The notes below the pieces were generated by a model. It was not told the origin of the DNA, searched no databases, and saw only the letters and a list, made by a program, of their open reading frames with translations. From Albidovulum sp. (GTDB lineage: Bacteria; Pseudomonadota; Alphaproteobacteria; Rhodobacterales; Rhodobacteraceae), in the NCBI GenBank assembly GCA_030837785.1, contig JAUQYA010000162.1:21205-85204 (forward strand): a DNA stretch of 64,000 bases, in the 5' to 3' direction. Position 1 is the stretch's first letter; every line of letters begins with the position of its first letter. Below, in pieces: positions 8,418 to 16,869 of this stretch. Made by a program: the position numbers and the translations under genes.

Positions 8418-9356
8418 TCAGCCCTCGATCGAGATCTCTGCCGGTTCGAGGCCAAGCCGATAGCCACGCGCCCGAACCGTCGCGATGAGCGCTTTCGCCT
8501 GCGCCTCAGGCAACCCGCTGGCGGCAAGCGCCTTGCGCAGGTCGCGGACGATTTCATTGGCGGGTCGGCTGGTCTGCGTTTCGATTTCCTGCTTTTTCAG
8601 GAGAGGATCGCGCTTGGCGGCCTGCTCGGTCAGCAGGCGAAACAGCGCGAACATCTGCATCGGCAGATCGAGCCGCACCCCGTCGAGGATCGCCGATTGC
8701 GCCGCACGGTCCAGAACGAGACGTGGCGTCGCCCCCGGTGTCGGAACCTTGTCCAGGACGAGGCAGCCCGTCCCGTCGGGTGTGGCCCGAAAAACGTCGG
8801 CAAGCTGGCGGGGCTCGATCCCTGTTTCCCGCAACCGTATGGATATTTCGGTCGGGAAAGCACAGGCGATCAGGACCAGCGGCTGCGGGCCAGCGGCACC
8901 TTTGATCGCCATGATCATGCCTGGCGAGTTCAGTTCGTCGGGATCAAGGCAGAGAGCGATCGCGTGGCCGGAGGAAGTATTTCCCAACAACCAGATGCCC
9001 TCGGCAATCCGCGCCGCTGCGCCACCGATATCACCGCTTGCCGCGATTTGCGCCGCAAGGCGGTCGGGATCGACCAGGAAGCGGCGAAGATCGTCCTCGC
9101 GCAGGATGACATCTTCGCTGGCATCGTTCGGGCAGCAGGCGCGAAGCTCGCCGTCGATGTCCCGGATCGGACGCGCGTCGAGGCCACAGTCGCAATGGGC
9201 GCAGACCGACCAGCTGTCCGCCTTGCGCTGTTCGATCAGCACCCGCGCCCGCAGCATGCGGTCGATCTCGCGCTCGGGAAAGCGGCGCAGGGCCCGACCC
9301 GAGATCGAAACCCGCGCGCCGCCTTCACTCAGCCGCGTCCACAACCATGCCAGCAT
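8418..9356 (-). CDS. Zinc-binding protein with C-terminal OmpR-like winged helix
   Basis: The 312-aa protein has a Cys cluster near residues 52-75 (CAHCDCG ... ACC) and a C-terminal segment from about residue 235 (MQMFALFRLLTEQAAKRDPLL ... LIATVRARGYRLG). The last stretch is the classic end of an OmpR/PhoB-type effector domain (I-x-T-V-R-x-R-G-Y-R). No receiver domain is present. It overlaps the upstream 412-aa gene by 32 bases, so the two are probably a functional pair. A DNA-binding regulator is the best guess. Confidence 0.65.
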   Translation of the reverse strand: MLAWLWTRLSEGGARVSISGRALRRFPEREIDRMLRARVLIEQRKADSWSVCAHCDCGLDARPIRDIDGELRACCPNDASEDVILREDDLRRFLVDPDRLAAQIAASGDIGGAAARIAEGIWLLGNTSSGHAIALCLDPDELNSPGMIMAIKGAAGPQPLVLIACAFPTEISIRLRETGIEPRQLADVFRATPDGTGCLVLDKVPTPGATPRLVLDRAAQSAILDGVRLDLPMQMFALFRLLTEQAAKRDPLLKKQEIETQTSRPANEIVRDLRKALAASGLPEAQAKALIATVRARGYRLGLEPAEISIEG

Positions 9357-10563
9357 CGCGGTCCTTCTCGAGCCCGTTGCGCGCGACCAGCGTATGGATC
9401 GCCTTTTCGAACCTTGTGCGGCGGAAGGCGAGCGTTCCCGGCGGCTTCAGCCGCACCGTGACCTGTGCCGGCCGCTTGGCCCCAGTATCGAACGCCACCC
9501 TGAAGGTGATCTCGCCGAGCCGCCAGCCGCGACCGAAGCGCACCTCGCTGCCGCGGAAATGCGCAAGCGCGGCGCCGGTCGCGTCCTTGGATTCCCAGCT
9601 GCGCACATGGCGCCAGCGTTGCTCCTCTTCGTCGCGCTCGAAGTGATCGGCGGCGGCAGCGACGATCCGGACCTCCCTGATGCGCTCGTCGTAGCGATGC
9701 TCGAACGCGAAATCCGGTCCCGCGTCGCTGATCGGGTCGAGCGTGTAGAGATCGCGCGCGTCCCGCCCCGAGAAAAATCCGGGCCGACGCAGGATATGGT
9801 GCGCGAAGATCTCGGCAATCGCGCTCTGCTGCGCCTTGACCACACCACCGACGAACAGCCGCCCCTCCACGGGCGAATAGCGCAGGACGGCATATTTCAC
9901 GGCGCGCAGGGTGATGATTTCCTCCCGGTCGCCGGCGACCACCGGCGTCGTGGTGACCTGCGCGCCATGGCTGATGACCAGGTTGATCTCGCCGTCCTCC
10001 TCGTAGGGGCCCAGCCGGCAATATTCGCCCTGCAGGTCCTGCGAGAACAGGGTCATGGCCGCAGCCTTGAAAGCGTCGGTCATTTCTTCGGTCAGATCGG
10101 CGCCGACGTCGCGCTCCGGTCCCCGGAACTCGGCCGGAGAGCTCGGAGCGCGCAACGCATGAAAATCTGCCGCGGCCTCGAAGATGCGGTGATGCAGAAG
10201 GTAGGTGTACAGCGCGACATGTTTGGGATCATGCCGTATGGGCGCTGTGTCGGCGTCATCGCCCTCGGGTTCGGGATAGAGGATCACGCCGCGCCGGCGC
10301 GCCTCGTTCAGGATGAGTTGCATCCCCTCATTGCTGCCGAGTTCGGCGATTCGATGCAGGTCGGCGACCATTCCGGGGTTCCAGCCGGCAATCGTGCCTT
10401 CAAAATGTGCCATCAGCGCCGTGCGGATCGTGGCAGGTTCGCCGCCGAAAGACAGCGGAAGGCCATCCTCACCGAAATGCCGCACGAAAAGCGCCCGCAT
10501 CAGCCCGGGGTCGACGGTTTTCAGGAACTTCGGATTGACGAATTTCTTGAGATCGGAACCCAC
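9325..10563 (-). CDS. Unknown protein behind a LexA box (412 aa)
   Basis: I do not recognise this family. The protein is soluble and mixed alpha/beta, with segments such as HVALYTYLLHHRIFEAAADFH and RAVKYAVLRYSPVEGRLFVGG. The GTG at 10563 has GAGGTG upstream; a TTG 15 bases earlier is possible. A GTTC-N7-GTTC element lies 27 bases before the start, so the gene and its overlapping zinc/winged-helix partner are probably SOS-controlled. A role in element induction or in sensing host DNA damage is inference. Confidence 0.65.
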   Translation of the reverse strand: MGSDLKKFVNPKFLKTVDPGLMRALFVRHFGEDGLPLSFGGEPATIRTALMAHFEGTIAGWNPGMVADLHRIAELGSNEGMQLILNEARRRGVILYPEPEGDDADTAPIRHDPKHVALYTYLLHHRIFEAAADFHALRAPSSPAEFRGPERDVGADLTEEMTDAFKAAAMTLFSQDLQGEYCRLGPYEEDGEINLVISHGAQVTTTPVVAGDREEIITLRAVKYAVLRYSPVEGRLFVGGVVKAQQSAIAEIFAHHILRRPGFFSGRDARDLYTLDPISDAGPDFAFEHRYDERIREVRIVAAAADHFERDEEEQRWRHVRSWESKDATGAALAHFRGSEVRFGRGWRLGEITFRVAFDTGAKRPAQVTVRLKPPGTLAFRRTRFEKAIHTLVARNGLEKDRDAGMVVDAAE

Positions 10564-10589
10564 GGGAACACCTCGCAAACGGGCAGCTT

Positions 10590-10604
10590 GTTCTGATTAT
10601 GTTC
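10590..10604. promoter_or_regulatory. LexA (SOS) box, GTTC-N7-GTTC
   Basis: The sequence GTTCTGATTATGTTC is an exact match to the direct-repeat LexA box established for Rhodobacter and other Alphaproteobacteria. It lies between the divergent 412-aa gene (27 bases from its GTG) and the integration operon (122 bases from its first ATG), so it could repress either or both. No -35/-10 pair is clear enough to say which promoter it covers. Confidence 0.7.
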
Positions 10605-10725
10605 TACCCGAGGAAACAACCGGGAGTCGAGTCCGATTGGCACGTATGGTCGCAACGCGCCATCGTGGGACGGTTCGCGAAACCGGTGAGTAGAGGCCAG
10701 AGGAGACGACCGCTCCGAGGCCCGC

Positions 10726-10925
10726 ATGAAACGCCCCAATCCCCTGCCACCCGACCGGATGACCGCCGCAGAACGCCGCACCGAGTTGTGCGGCCTGCTG
10801 GCGCTCGGGCTGGTTCGGTTGCGGATGCGGGAGAGGAGCGAAGTATCTGACGATAGTGGAGAACGTTGCCTACACTATCCGCCCGACCAATGCCGTCATG
10901 CAACTCCAACTCGCCGGAGACATGC

Positions 10926-10929
<4 letters not shown>
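10726..10929 (+). CDS. Small protein of the recombinase operon (67 aa)
   Basis: MKRPNPLPPDRMTAAERRTE begins a small conserved-looking protein that in related genomes, as I recall, stands before DUF2924 and recombinase genes. A segment ELCGLLALGLVRLRMRERS forms one helix. Its TGA overlaps the ATG of the DUF2924 gene (ATGA). CCGAGG lies about seven bases before the ATG. No function is known to me; constant association with the recombinase suggests a regulatory or directionality role. Confidence 0.65.
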
Positions 10930-11377
<448 letters not shown>

Positions 11378-11381
<4 letters not shown>

Positions 11382-12703
11382 CGAAGCCGCCCGAAAAGTC
11401 GAAACCGGTCCGCAAGCTGCGCTGCGCTGTCTACACCCGGAAATCCTCCGAGGAAGGGCTGGAGCAGGAGTTCAACAGCCTCCACGCCCAGCGCGAATCC
11501 TGCGAATCCTACATCGCCAGCCAGCGCTCCGAGGGCTGGGTGCTGGTCCGCGATCAGTATGATGACGGCGGCATCTCGGGCGGGACGCTGGAACGCCCCG
11601 GCCTGCAGCGGCTGATCGACGACATCGAGGACGGGCTGGTCGACGTGGTCGTGGTCTACAAGATCGACCGTCTCAGCCGCTCGCTCGCCGATTTCGCCAA
11701 GCTGGTCGAGGTGTTTGATAGGAACGGCGTGACCTTCGTCTCGGTCACGCAGTCCTTCAACACCACCACCTCCATGGGACGGCTGACATTGAACATCCTG
11801 CTCAGCTTTGCGCAGTTCGAGCGCGAGGTGACGGCCGAGCGCATCCGCGACAAGGTCGCCGCCAGCCGCAAGAAGGGGATGTGGATGGGCGGGGTGCCGC
11901 CCTACGGCTATCGCGTCGAGAGCCGCAAGCTGGTGGTGGACGAAGAATGCGCCACGCATGTCCGCTGGATCTTCGCGCGCTTCCTCGAGATCGGCTCCTG
12001 CACGGAACTGGCGCGGGAGGTCGGCACTCGCGGCATCCGCACCCCGCGCGGGAACAGGATCGACAAGAAGTACATCTATCGGATGCTCAACAACCGCGCC
12101 TACATCGGCGAGGCGGTGCACAAGGGCGACAGCTATCCCGGCGAGCACGACGCGATCATCGACCGCGCGCTCTGGGACAGGGCCCATGCCATCCTGAAGG
12201 AAAGCCCGCGCAAGCGTGCCGCACGCACCCGAGCCGACACACCCGCATTGCTGAAGGGGCTGGTCTATGGCCCCGATGGCGCTGCCTTCTCGCCGACCCA
12301 CACCCGCAAGGGCGGCAGGCTCTATCGCTATTACGTCAGCCAGACGGTGCTGAAGCTTGGCGCGGGAGCGTGCCCGGTGGGCCGGGTGCCCGCGGGCGAG
12401 ATCGAGGCTGCCGTCATCGACCAGCTCCGCGCCGTGTTCCGCCAGCCCGAGATCGTGGCGGGGACGTGGAAGGCAGCGCGCGTCCACACCGAGGATATCA
12501 CCGAGGCCGATGCCCGCGCGGCGCTGACCCGGCTGGACCCGCTGTGGGACGAACTCTTTCCCGCCGAGCAGGCGCGCATCGTGGCGCTGCTGGTCGAGCG
12601 GGTCGACATCGGCACTGACGGGCTTAACGTGCGGCTTCGCGTCGACGGTCTTGGCAGTCTTGCCCGCGAGATGCTGGCCAACGGGATTGGAGAGGCCGCA
12701 TGA
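11378..12703 (+). CDS. Large serine recombinase (element integrase)
   Basis: The 441-aa protein has an N-terminal resolvase domain (YTRKSSEEG with Ser23 as likely nucleophile; VVYKIDRLSRS; FAQFEREVTAERIRDKV), a recombinase domain (GVPPYGYRV ... ARFLEIGSCTELAREV, NRAYIGEAVHKG) and a C-terminal region with a Cys-poor zinc-ribbon-like part. It catalyses site-specific integration and excision through a 5' phosphoserine link. The GTG start at 11378 overlaps the DUF2924 stop. It is the likely integrase of the whole element; its attachment sites were not found. Confidence 0.92.
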
Positions 12704-13080
12704 CCCGCGGGGCTCCAATCCCCGAGACGGTAACGCTCCATGTTCCGTTCCGCGTCGTGAAGCGCGGAGGGCGCAAGGAGATGCAGATGCCGGACGGTGC
12801 CGTGCAGCCGCGCCGGACAGACAGCGCCCTCGTCAAAGCGCTCGCCCGCGCCTTCCGGTGGAAGCGGATGCTGGAGTCGGGCGAGTTCACCACAATCGCC
12901 GAACTGGCCGAGCGCGAGGGCATCGCCTCCTCCTACATGACCCGTGTTCTGCGTATGACGCTGCTTGCACCGGAGGTCGTGGAGGCGATCCTTGACGGGA
13001 AGCAGGGGCCGGAGGTGACGCTGGGGCGATTGCTGGAGGGGTTTCCGTCAGAGTGGGAGGTGCAACGGGACCTTTTCTGA
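12700..13080 (+). CDS. HTH companion protein of the recombinase (126 aa)
   Basis: The C-terminal half contains a helix-turn-helix-like stretch (FTTIAELAEREGIASSYMTRVLRMTLLAPEVVEAIL) and the N-terminal part is beta-like (TVTLHVPFRVVKRGGRKEMQMP). Such proteins regularly follow this recombinase type and could act as a recombination directionality factor or regulator; this is inference. ATGA overlap with the recombinase gene shows it is the fourth gene of the operon. Confidence 0.75.
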   Translation: MTRGAPIPETVTLHVPFRVVKRGGRKEMQMPDGAVQPRRTDSALVKALARAFRWKRMLESGEFTTIAELAEREGIASSYMTRVLRMTLLAPEVVEAILDGKQGPEVTLGRLLEGFPSEWEVQRDLF

Positions 13081-13110
13081 CTTTTTCGATACTTCCGCCC
13101 CAATCCTCAT

Positions 13111-13153
13111 CTTGATCCAGAAAGCATCGCGTGATTGCTTGAGCTTGATCCAG
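13111..13153 (+). repeat. Direct repeat CTTGATCCAG upstream of the defence operon
   Basis: Two identical 10-base copies lie at 13111-13120 and 13144-13153 in the 113-base gap between the integration operon and the Z1 gene. The 33-base period is about three helical turns, as expected for regulator binding sites; an attachment-site role is the other possibility. Nothing else in the gap is distinctive. Confidence 0.4.
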
Positions 13154-13193
13154 TTCTTCTGGAGATTGCTCGCGTGGTGACTGGGAGGGCATT

Positions 13194-15863
13194 GTGCCGG
13201 GACCGCAGGTTGATGGATTGGTAGAACGCATTCGCCAGGCGCTTCCTCGGCATGGCGATCTCGAAAGTGCGGTGGCGGCCGTTCGCGCAGAGATCGATCT
13301 CCTGTCCCCTGGGCTGGCGGATAGTCTGTCTGCCGAAATCGACGAGGCCGCCAGCATCGTTGCTAGCGAGTTCGGACAGATAGAGATACTTCACAGCCAT
13401 TCGGTGATCAGGAAGCGGCCGAAATGGTATTTCGGCTCGAGGCCGTCGGACCTGCACTGGCCTGCCGTGAAGGGCTTCCTTCTGAATGACAAGAAGTGGC
13501 ACGAAGATGACGTGCGCGGCATCGATGACGCCTCGAACGAGGTCGTCTCACTCCTCGAGAATCCGCGTGATCCAGGGAAGAGCCAGTTCTCCTGCAGGGG
13601 ACTGGTCGTCGGCCACGTGCAGTCGGGCAAGACTGCCAACATGACCGCCGTAATCGCAAAGGGCCTCGACGCCGGCTATGACACCGTTATCGTCCTTGCC
13701 GGCCTGACCAACAAGCTGCGCCACCAGACCCAGCTCAGATTGTATTCCGACCTTGTGCGACGCAATCCCCTGAACTGGCAAGTTCTCACGTCGAACGAGG
13801 TGGACAGGGACTTCCGAGCCCCGCCTCAGGGCGGTTTCCTGTCTCATTCCGACAAGGCGCAGCTTGCCGTGGTGAAGAAGAACGTATCGCCGCTTGGCCA
13901 ATTGCGAAAGGCGATTAACGAAACGTTGCCGGCCGTCCTGCGACAGCTCCGTGTCCTTGTCATTGACGACGAGTGCGACCAGGCGACCGTAAACTCGGCC
14001 CGGGGCGAACTCGATATGACTGCGATCAACGAACGCATTCGCGAGCTCTTGTCTATGCTGCCAGCTGCTACGTACGTGGGGTACACGGCAACTCCGTTCG
14101 CGAACGTACTGATCAATCCGTACAGACGTGACACGCTAAAGGAGGATGCGAAAAAGGGACGGCTAGATACTCGAGAGATTGACGACCTTTATCCGCGTGA
14201 TTTCATAACCGCGCTCCCGAAGCCGGAGAGATACTTCGGCACCGAGCGCCTTTTCGGGAAGACACCAGTCGATCCGGAAGACATACAGCCCGACGAGGAA
14301 GGGCTCGACATGATCCGGAACGTGCCCGAAGAAGACGAGGCGGTGCTGCAACCGCGCAGCAGGCAGGAACGCGATGCCTTCCAACCTGCGATGACGCCGA
14401 GCCTCGAAGCCGCCATCCTCTACTTCCTCGGATGCTGCGCCGCGCGTCGCGCCCGCGGACAGGACGACCAGCACATGACGATGCTGGTGCATACGTCGGC
14501 CTACGTCCGGGCGCACGAGCGGGTTGCAGCCCTCATCGAGGGGTGGGTCGATGTGCATCGGAGAGATCTTGTTGATCCCGCATCCGAAATCGGATCCCGG
14601 CTCGGGCAGGTTTGGGGCGAGGAACAGGGCAGGCTGCCGGACGATCTGACGGACGCACCGCCGGTGACCATCGAAGATATCTTCGACCACCTACCGGAGG
14701 TGCTCCAATGCATCGAGTTCCCGGTCGAGAACGGTGCGAGCGACGACAGAATTGACTATTCCGGAAAGGCTAGAACCTACATCGTCGTTGGCGGATCCAT
14801 CCTTGCACGCGGCCTGACCCTTGAAGGCCTTATGGTCAGCTACTTCCTGCGAACCGCAAACCAGTATGACACCCTGCTGCAGATGGGGCGATGGTTCGGC
14901 TACCGACGCGGCTACGAGGATCTTCCGAGAATCTGGATGCCGCGTGACCTGAAGCTGCGGTTCCGAGCGCTCGCTGCCGTAGAGCAGGAAATCAGGGATG
15001 ACATCGAGCAGTATCGACTTCGCGACCTGACGCCGATGGACCTTGCAGTTCGGATCAAGGCAATTCCGGGCATGGCGATCACCGCTGCGAACAAGATGCG
15101 GGCGGCCCGGCGCTCTGCCGTCAGCTATTGGGGAACCCATCGCCAGACCTTCCGCTTCGCCCACAGGGACGCACTGCTGCTCGAGAAGAACTGGGGCGCA
15201 GGCAGCGAACTCATCAGCCGCATCGAGGCTCTGGGTCTGCGGGATCTGGACGCAAGGGAACGCAGGCTCTGGCGAAACGTCCCGAAGTCGTCGATCCGCA
15301 GGTTCCTCGAGTCCTATTCGGTCGAGCCCTCCCACGCCGACCTGCTGCCGGCGATGCTGTTGCCATTCATCGACGAAGCGGACCAGCGCCTTTCGACGTG
15401 GAACGTCGGTATCAGCGAATCCGGCCGCGGGCGCGACTCGGAAAGTCCCCTCGGTACGATCGGTTCGGTCAGGACGGTCAATCGCGCGAAGCTGAAGGAC
15501 GCGAACGGGATCGCCGACATCAAGGCCCTGATGTCCCGGCGCGACGTGCTGTTCGACTGTGGCGAGCAGGTTGGCGGCAACGGCAGCTGGGAGGAGCTGA
15601 AGGCGGCAAGACTCGATGCTGTCGGACATGTTCCGCTTCTTCTGCTCTACCCGATCGCGAGGGAGTCGCGGCCGGAGCGCGAGAGCAAGGCAAGGGAGCC
15701 GCTTGATGCCGTGCATGACGTGCTCGGTATCGGTATCGTCTTCCCCGGATCGATCACTGAGGGCGGGAACTTCGTGTCGGTCGATCTTCAGCCGCTATCG
15801 GCAGAAGAGCTTGCGGCGATCGAAGAGGAGGAGGCCGCACAGGCGGAAGCGGCAGGTGTCTAG
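13194..15863 (+). CDS. Z1-domain SF2 helicase/ATPase (MzaB-like)
   Basis: The 889-aa protein has Walker A GHVQSGKTAN (residues 140-149), Walker B VIDDECDQAT (256-265), motif III GYTATPFANV (296-305), and a C-terminal helicase lobe with GGSILARGLTLEG and the arginine-finger motif QMGRWFGYRRGY near residue 563, which is the Z1 domain. In predicted GHKL-based restriction systems and in mza defence, Z1 proteins are thought to translocate on or remodel DNA. The start is GTG at 13194 with GGGAGG upstream; the stop overlaps the next gene by 8 bases. It is the first gene of a five-gene operon. Confidence 0.92.
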   Translation: MPGPQVDGLVERIRQALPRHGDLESAVAAVRAEIDLLSPGLADSLSAEIDEAASIVASEFGQIEILHSHSVIRKRPKWYFGSRPSDLHWPAVKGFLLNDKKWHEDDVRGIDDASNEVVSLLENPRDPGKSQFSCRGLVVGHVQSGKTANMTAVIAKGLDAGYDTVIVLAGLTNKLRHQTQLRLYSDLVRRNPLNWQVLTSNEVDRDFRAPPQGGFLSHSDKAQLAVVKKNVSPLGQLRKAINETLPAVLRQLRVLVIDDECDQATVNSARGELDMTAINERIRELLSMLPAATYVGYTATPFANVLINPYRRDTLKEDAKKGRLDTREIDDLYPRDFITALPKPERYFGTERLFGKTPVDPEDIQPDEEGLDMIRNVPEEDEAVLQPRSRQERDAFQPAMTPSLEAAILYFLGCCAARRARGQDDQHMTMLVHTSAYVRAHERVAALIEGWVDVHRRDLVDPASEIGSRLGQVWGEEQGRLPDDLTDAPPVTIEDIFDHLPEVLQCIEFPVENGASDDRIDYSGKARTYIVVGGSILARGLTLEGLMVSYFLRTANQYDTLLQMGRWFGYRRGYEDLPRIWMPRDLKLRFRALAAVEQEIRDDIEQYRLRDLTPMDLAVRIKAIPGMAITAANKMRAARRSAVSYWGTHRQTFRFAHRDALLLEKNWGAGSELISRIEALGLRDLDARERRLWRNVPKSSIRRFLESYSVEPSHADLLPAMLLPFIDEADQRLSTWNVGISESGRGRDSESPLGTIGSVRTVNRAKLKDANGIADIKALMSRRDVLFDCGEQVGGNGSWEELKAARLDAVGHVPLLLLYPIARESRPERESKAREPLDAVHDVLGIGIVFPGSITEGGNFVSVDLQPLSAEELAAIEEEEAAQAEAAGV

Positions 15864-16869
15864 ACCGGACCACGAGAGACCGTCGCACGGGCGCTGGAAC
15901 GTCCTGCGTTCGGGGCGCATCGACGGGGACGGGCTCGGAATCCCTTCGATGCCTCTCGCTGCCGCAACGCAGGCAGGCGCTGTCCGGCTGGCCGTTGGCT
16001 CTGGCGGAGAGGCGCGATTGCTCGTGCCGCTCACCGCAGGCGAGAAGATTGGTGCCCTCGAGACAGGCGGGTCCCTGCAGATCGGCGTAACGACCCTGAT
16101 GCATCAGCAGCGCGCAATCCGGTTTCTCGATGTTGTCTGCAAGTCACCGGATCTTGAGTCGGTGTTTGGCGAAGTCGTCGATGACATTGTCCGGCGTCTG
16201 GCCGACCACAATGACGGTGTCGAGGCTGTCGCAGGCGCAATCAGCGACTTTCGTGAGCTGCTCGTTCCATCTGCGGAGAAGGACGTGGACAGGTCGCGCG
16301 TCGTTGGCCTGGTTGCGGAACTGGTGGTGTTGAACCGGGTTCTGGACATCTCGCCATCGGCCTGGCGCAGCTGGCGCGGTCCGGCCGGAGACCGTCACGA
16401 CTTCCGGGCTCGTGACATCTCGCTCGAGGTCAAAGCATCGCTCGGTGCAGGCGCCCGCGAGGTCACCATCAACGGCATCGATCAGTTGGAGCCGCCCACC
16501 GGAGGGTCGCTGCACCTTGCGCATCTCGTCCTCGAGATGGTCGAGGGCGGCCTTCTAACGGTGGCAGCCCTCGGAGACAGGGCATTGCTGCGAGCTGATG
16601 ACCCGGCGGGGCTGCGGGCGCTTCTGGCATCTGTCGGCTGCACCGATGTGCGCGACGTTGCATGGAACCGTTTCGCATTCAGGGCCGAGACCGAACGTCT
16701 GTACCGCGTCGGCCACAGCTTTCCGCGGATTGCGCCATCTACCTTCGTTGGTGGTCGGATCCCTTCAGGAGTCGTCGACGCGACGTACAGCATTGATCTC
16801 AGCCTTGCTTCGGAAGCCGAGTGCCCGCCGGCAGAATTCGTTTCTCTCCTTCAAGAATTGTGCCGATGA
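15856..16869 (+). CDS. DUF4420-type PD-(D/E)XK nuclease
   Basis: The 337-aa protein has the core GLVAELVVL (Glu155), HDF (Asp182) and LEVKAS (Glu191, Lys193), which fits the E...D...E-x-K active site of restriction-endonuclease-fold proteins and the DUF4420 family that accompanies Z1 helicases. It is the probable DNA-cutting subunit of the system. GTG at 15856 overlaps the Z1 stop (GTGTCTAG); the longer frame upstream lies inside the Z1 gene and was discarded. The stop forms ATGA with the ATPase gene. Confidence 0.83.
   Translation: MSRPDHERPSHGRWNVLRSGRIDGDGLGIPSMPLAAATQAGAVRLAVGSGGEARLLVPLTAGEKIGALETGGSLQIGVTTLMHQQRAIRFLDVVCKSPDLESVFGEVVDDIVRRLADHNDGVEAVAGAISDFRELLVPSAEKDVDRSRVVGLVAELVVLNRVLDISPSAWRSWRGPAGDRHDFRARDISLEVKASLGAGAREVTINGIDQLEPPTGGSLHLAHLVLEMVEGGLLTVAALGDRALLRADDPAGLRALLASVGCTDVRDVAWNRFAFRAETERLYRVGHSFPRIAPSTFVGGRIPSGVVDATYSIDLSLASEAECPPAEFVSLLQELCR

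Noticed and set aside
8485..10596. 703-codon plus-strand frame
   Set aside because: It lies opposite the two overlapping minus-strand genes at 8418-10563 and shows low-complexity Arg/Ser composition without motifs.
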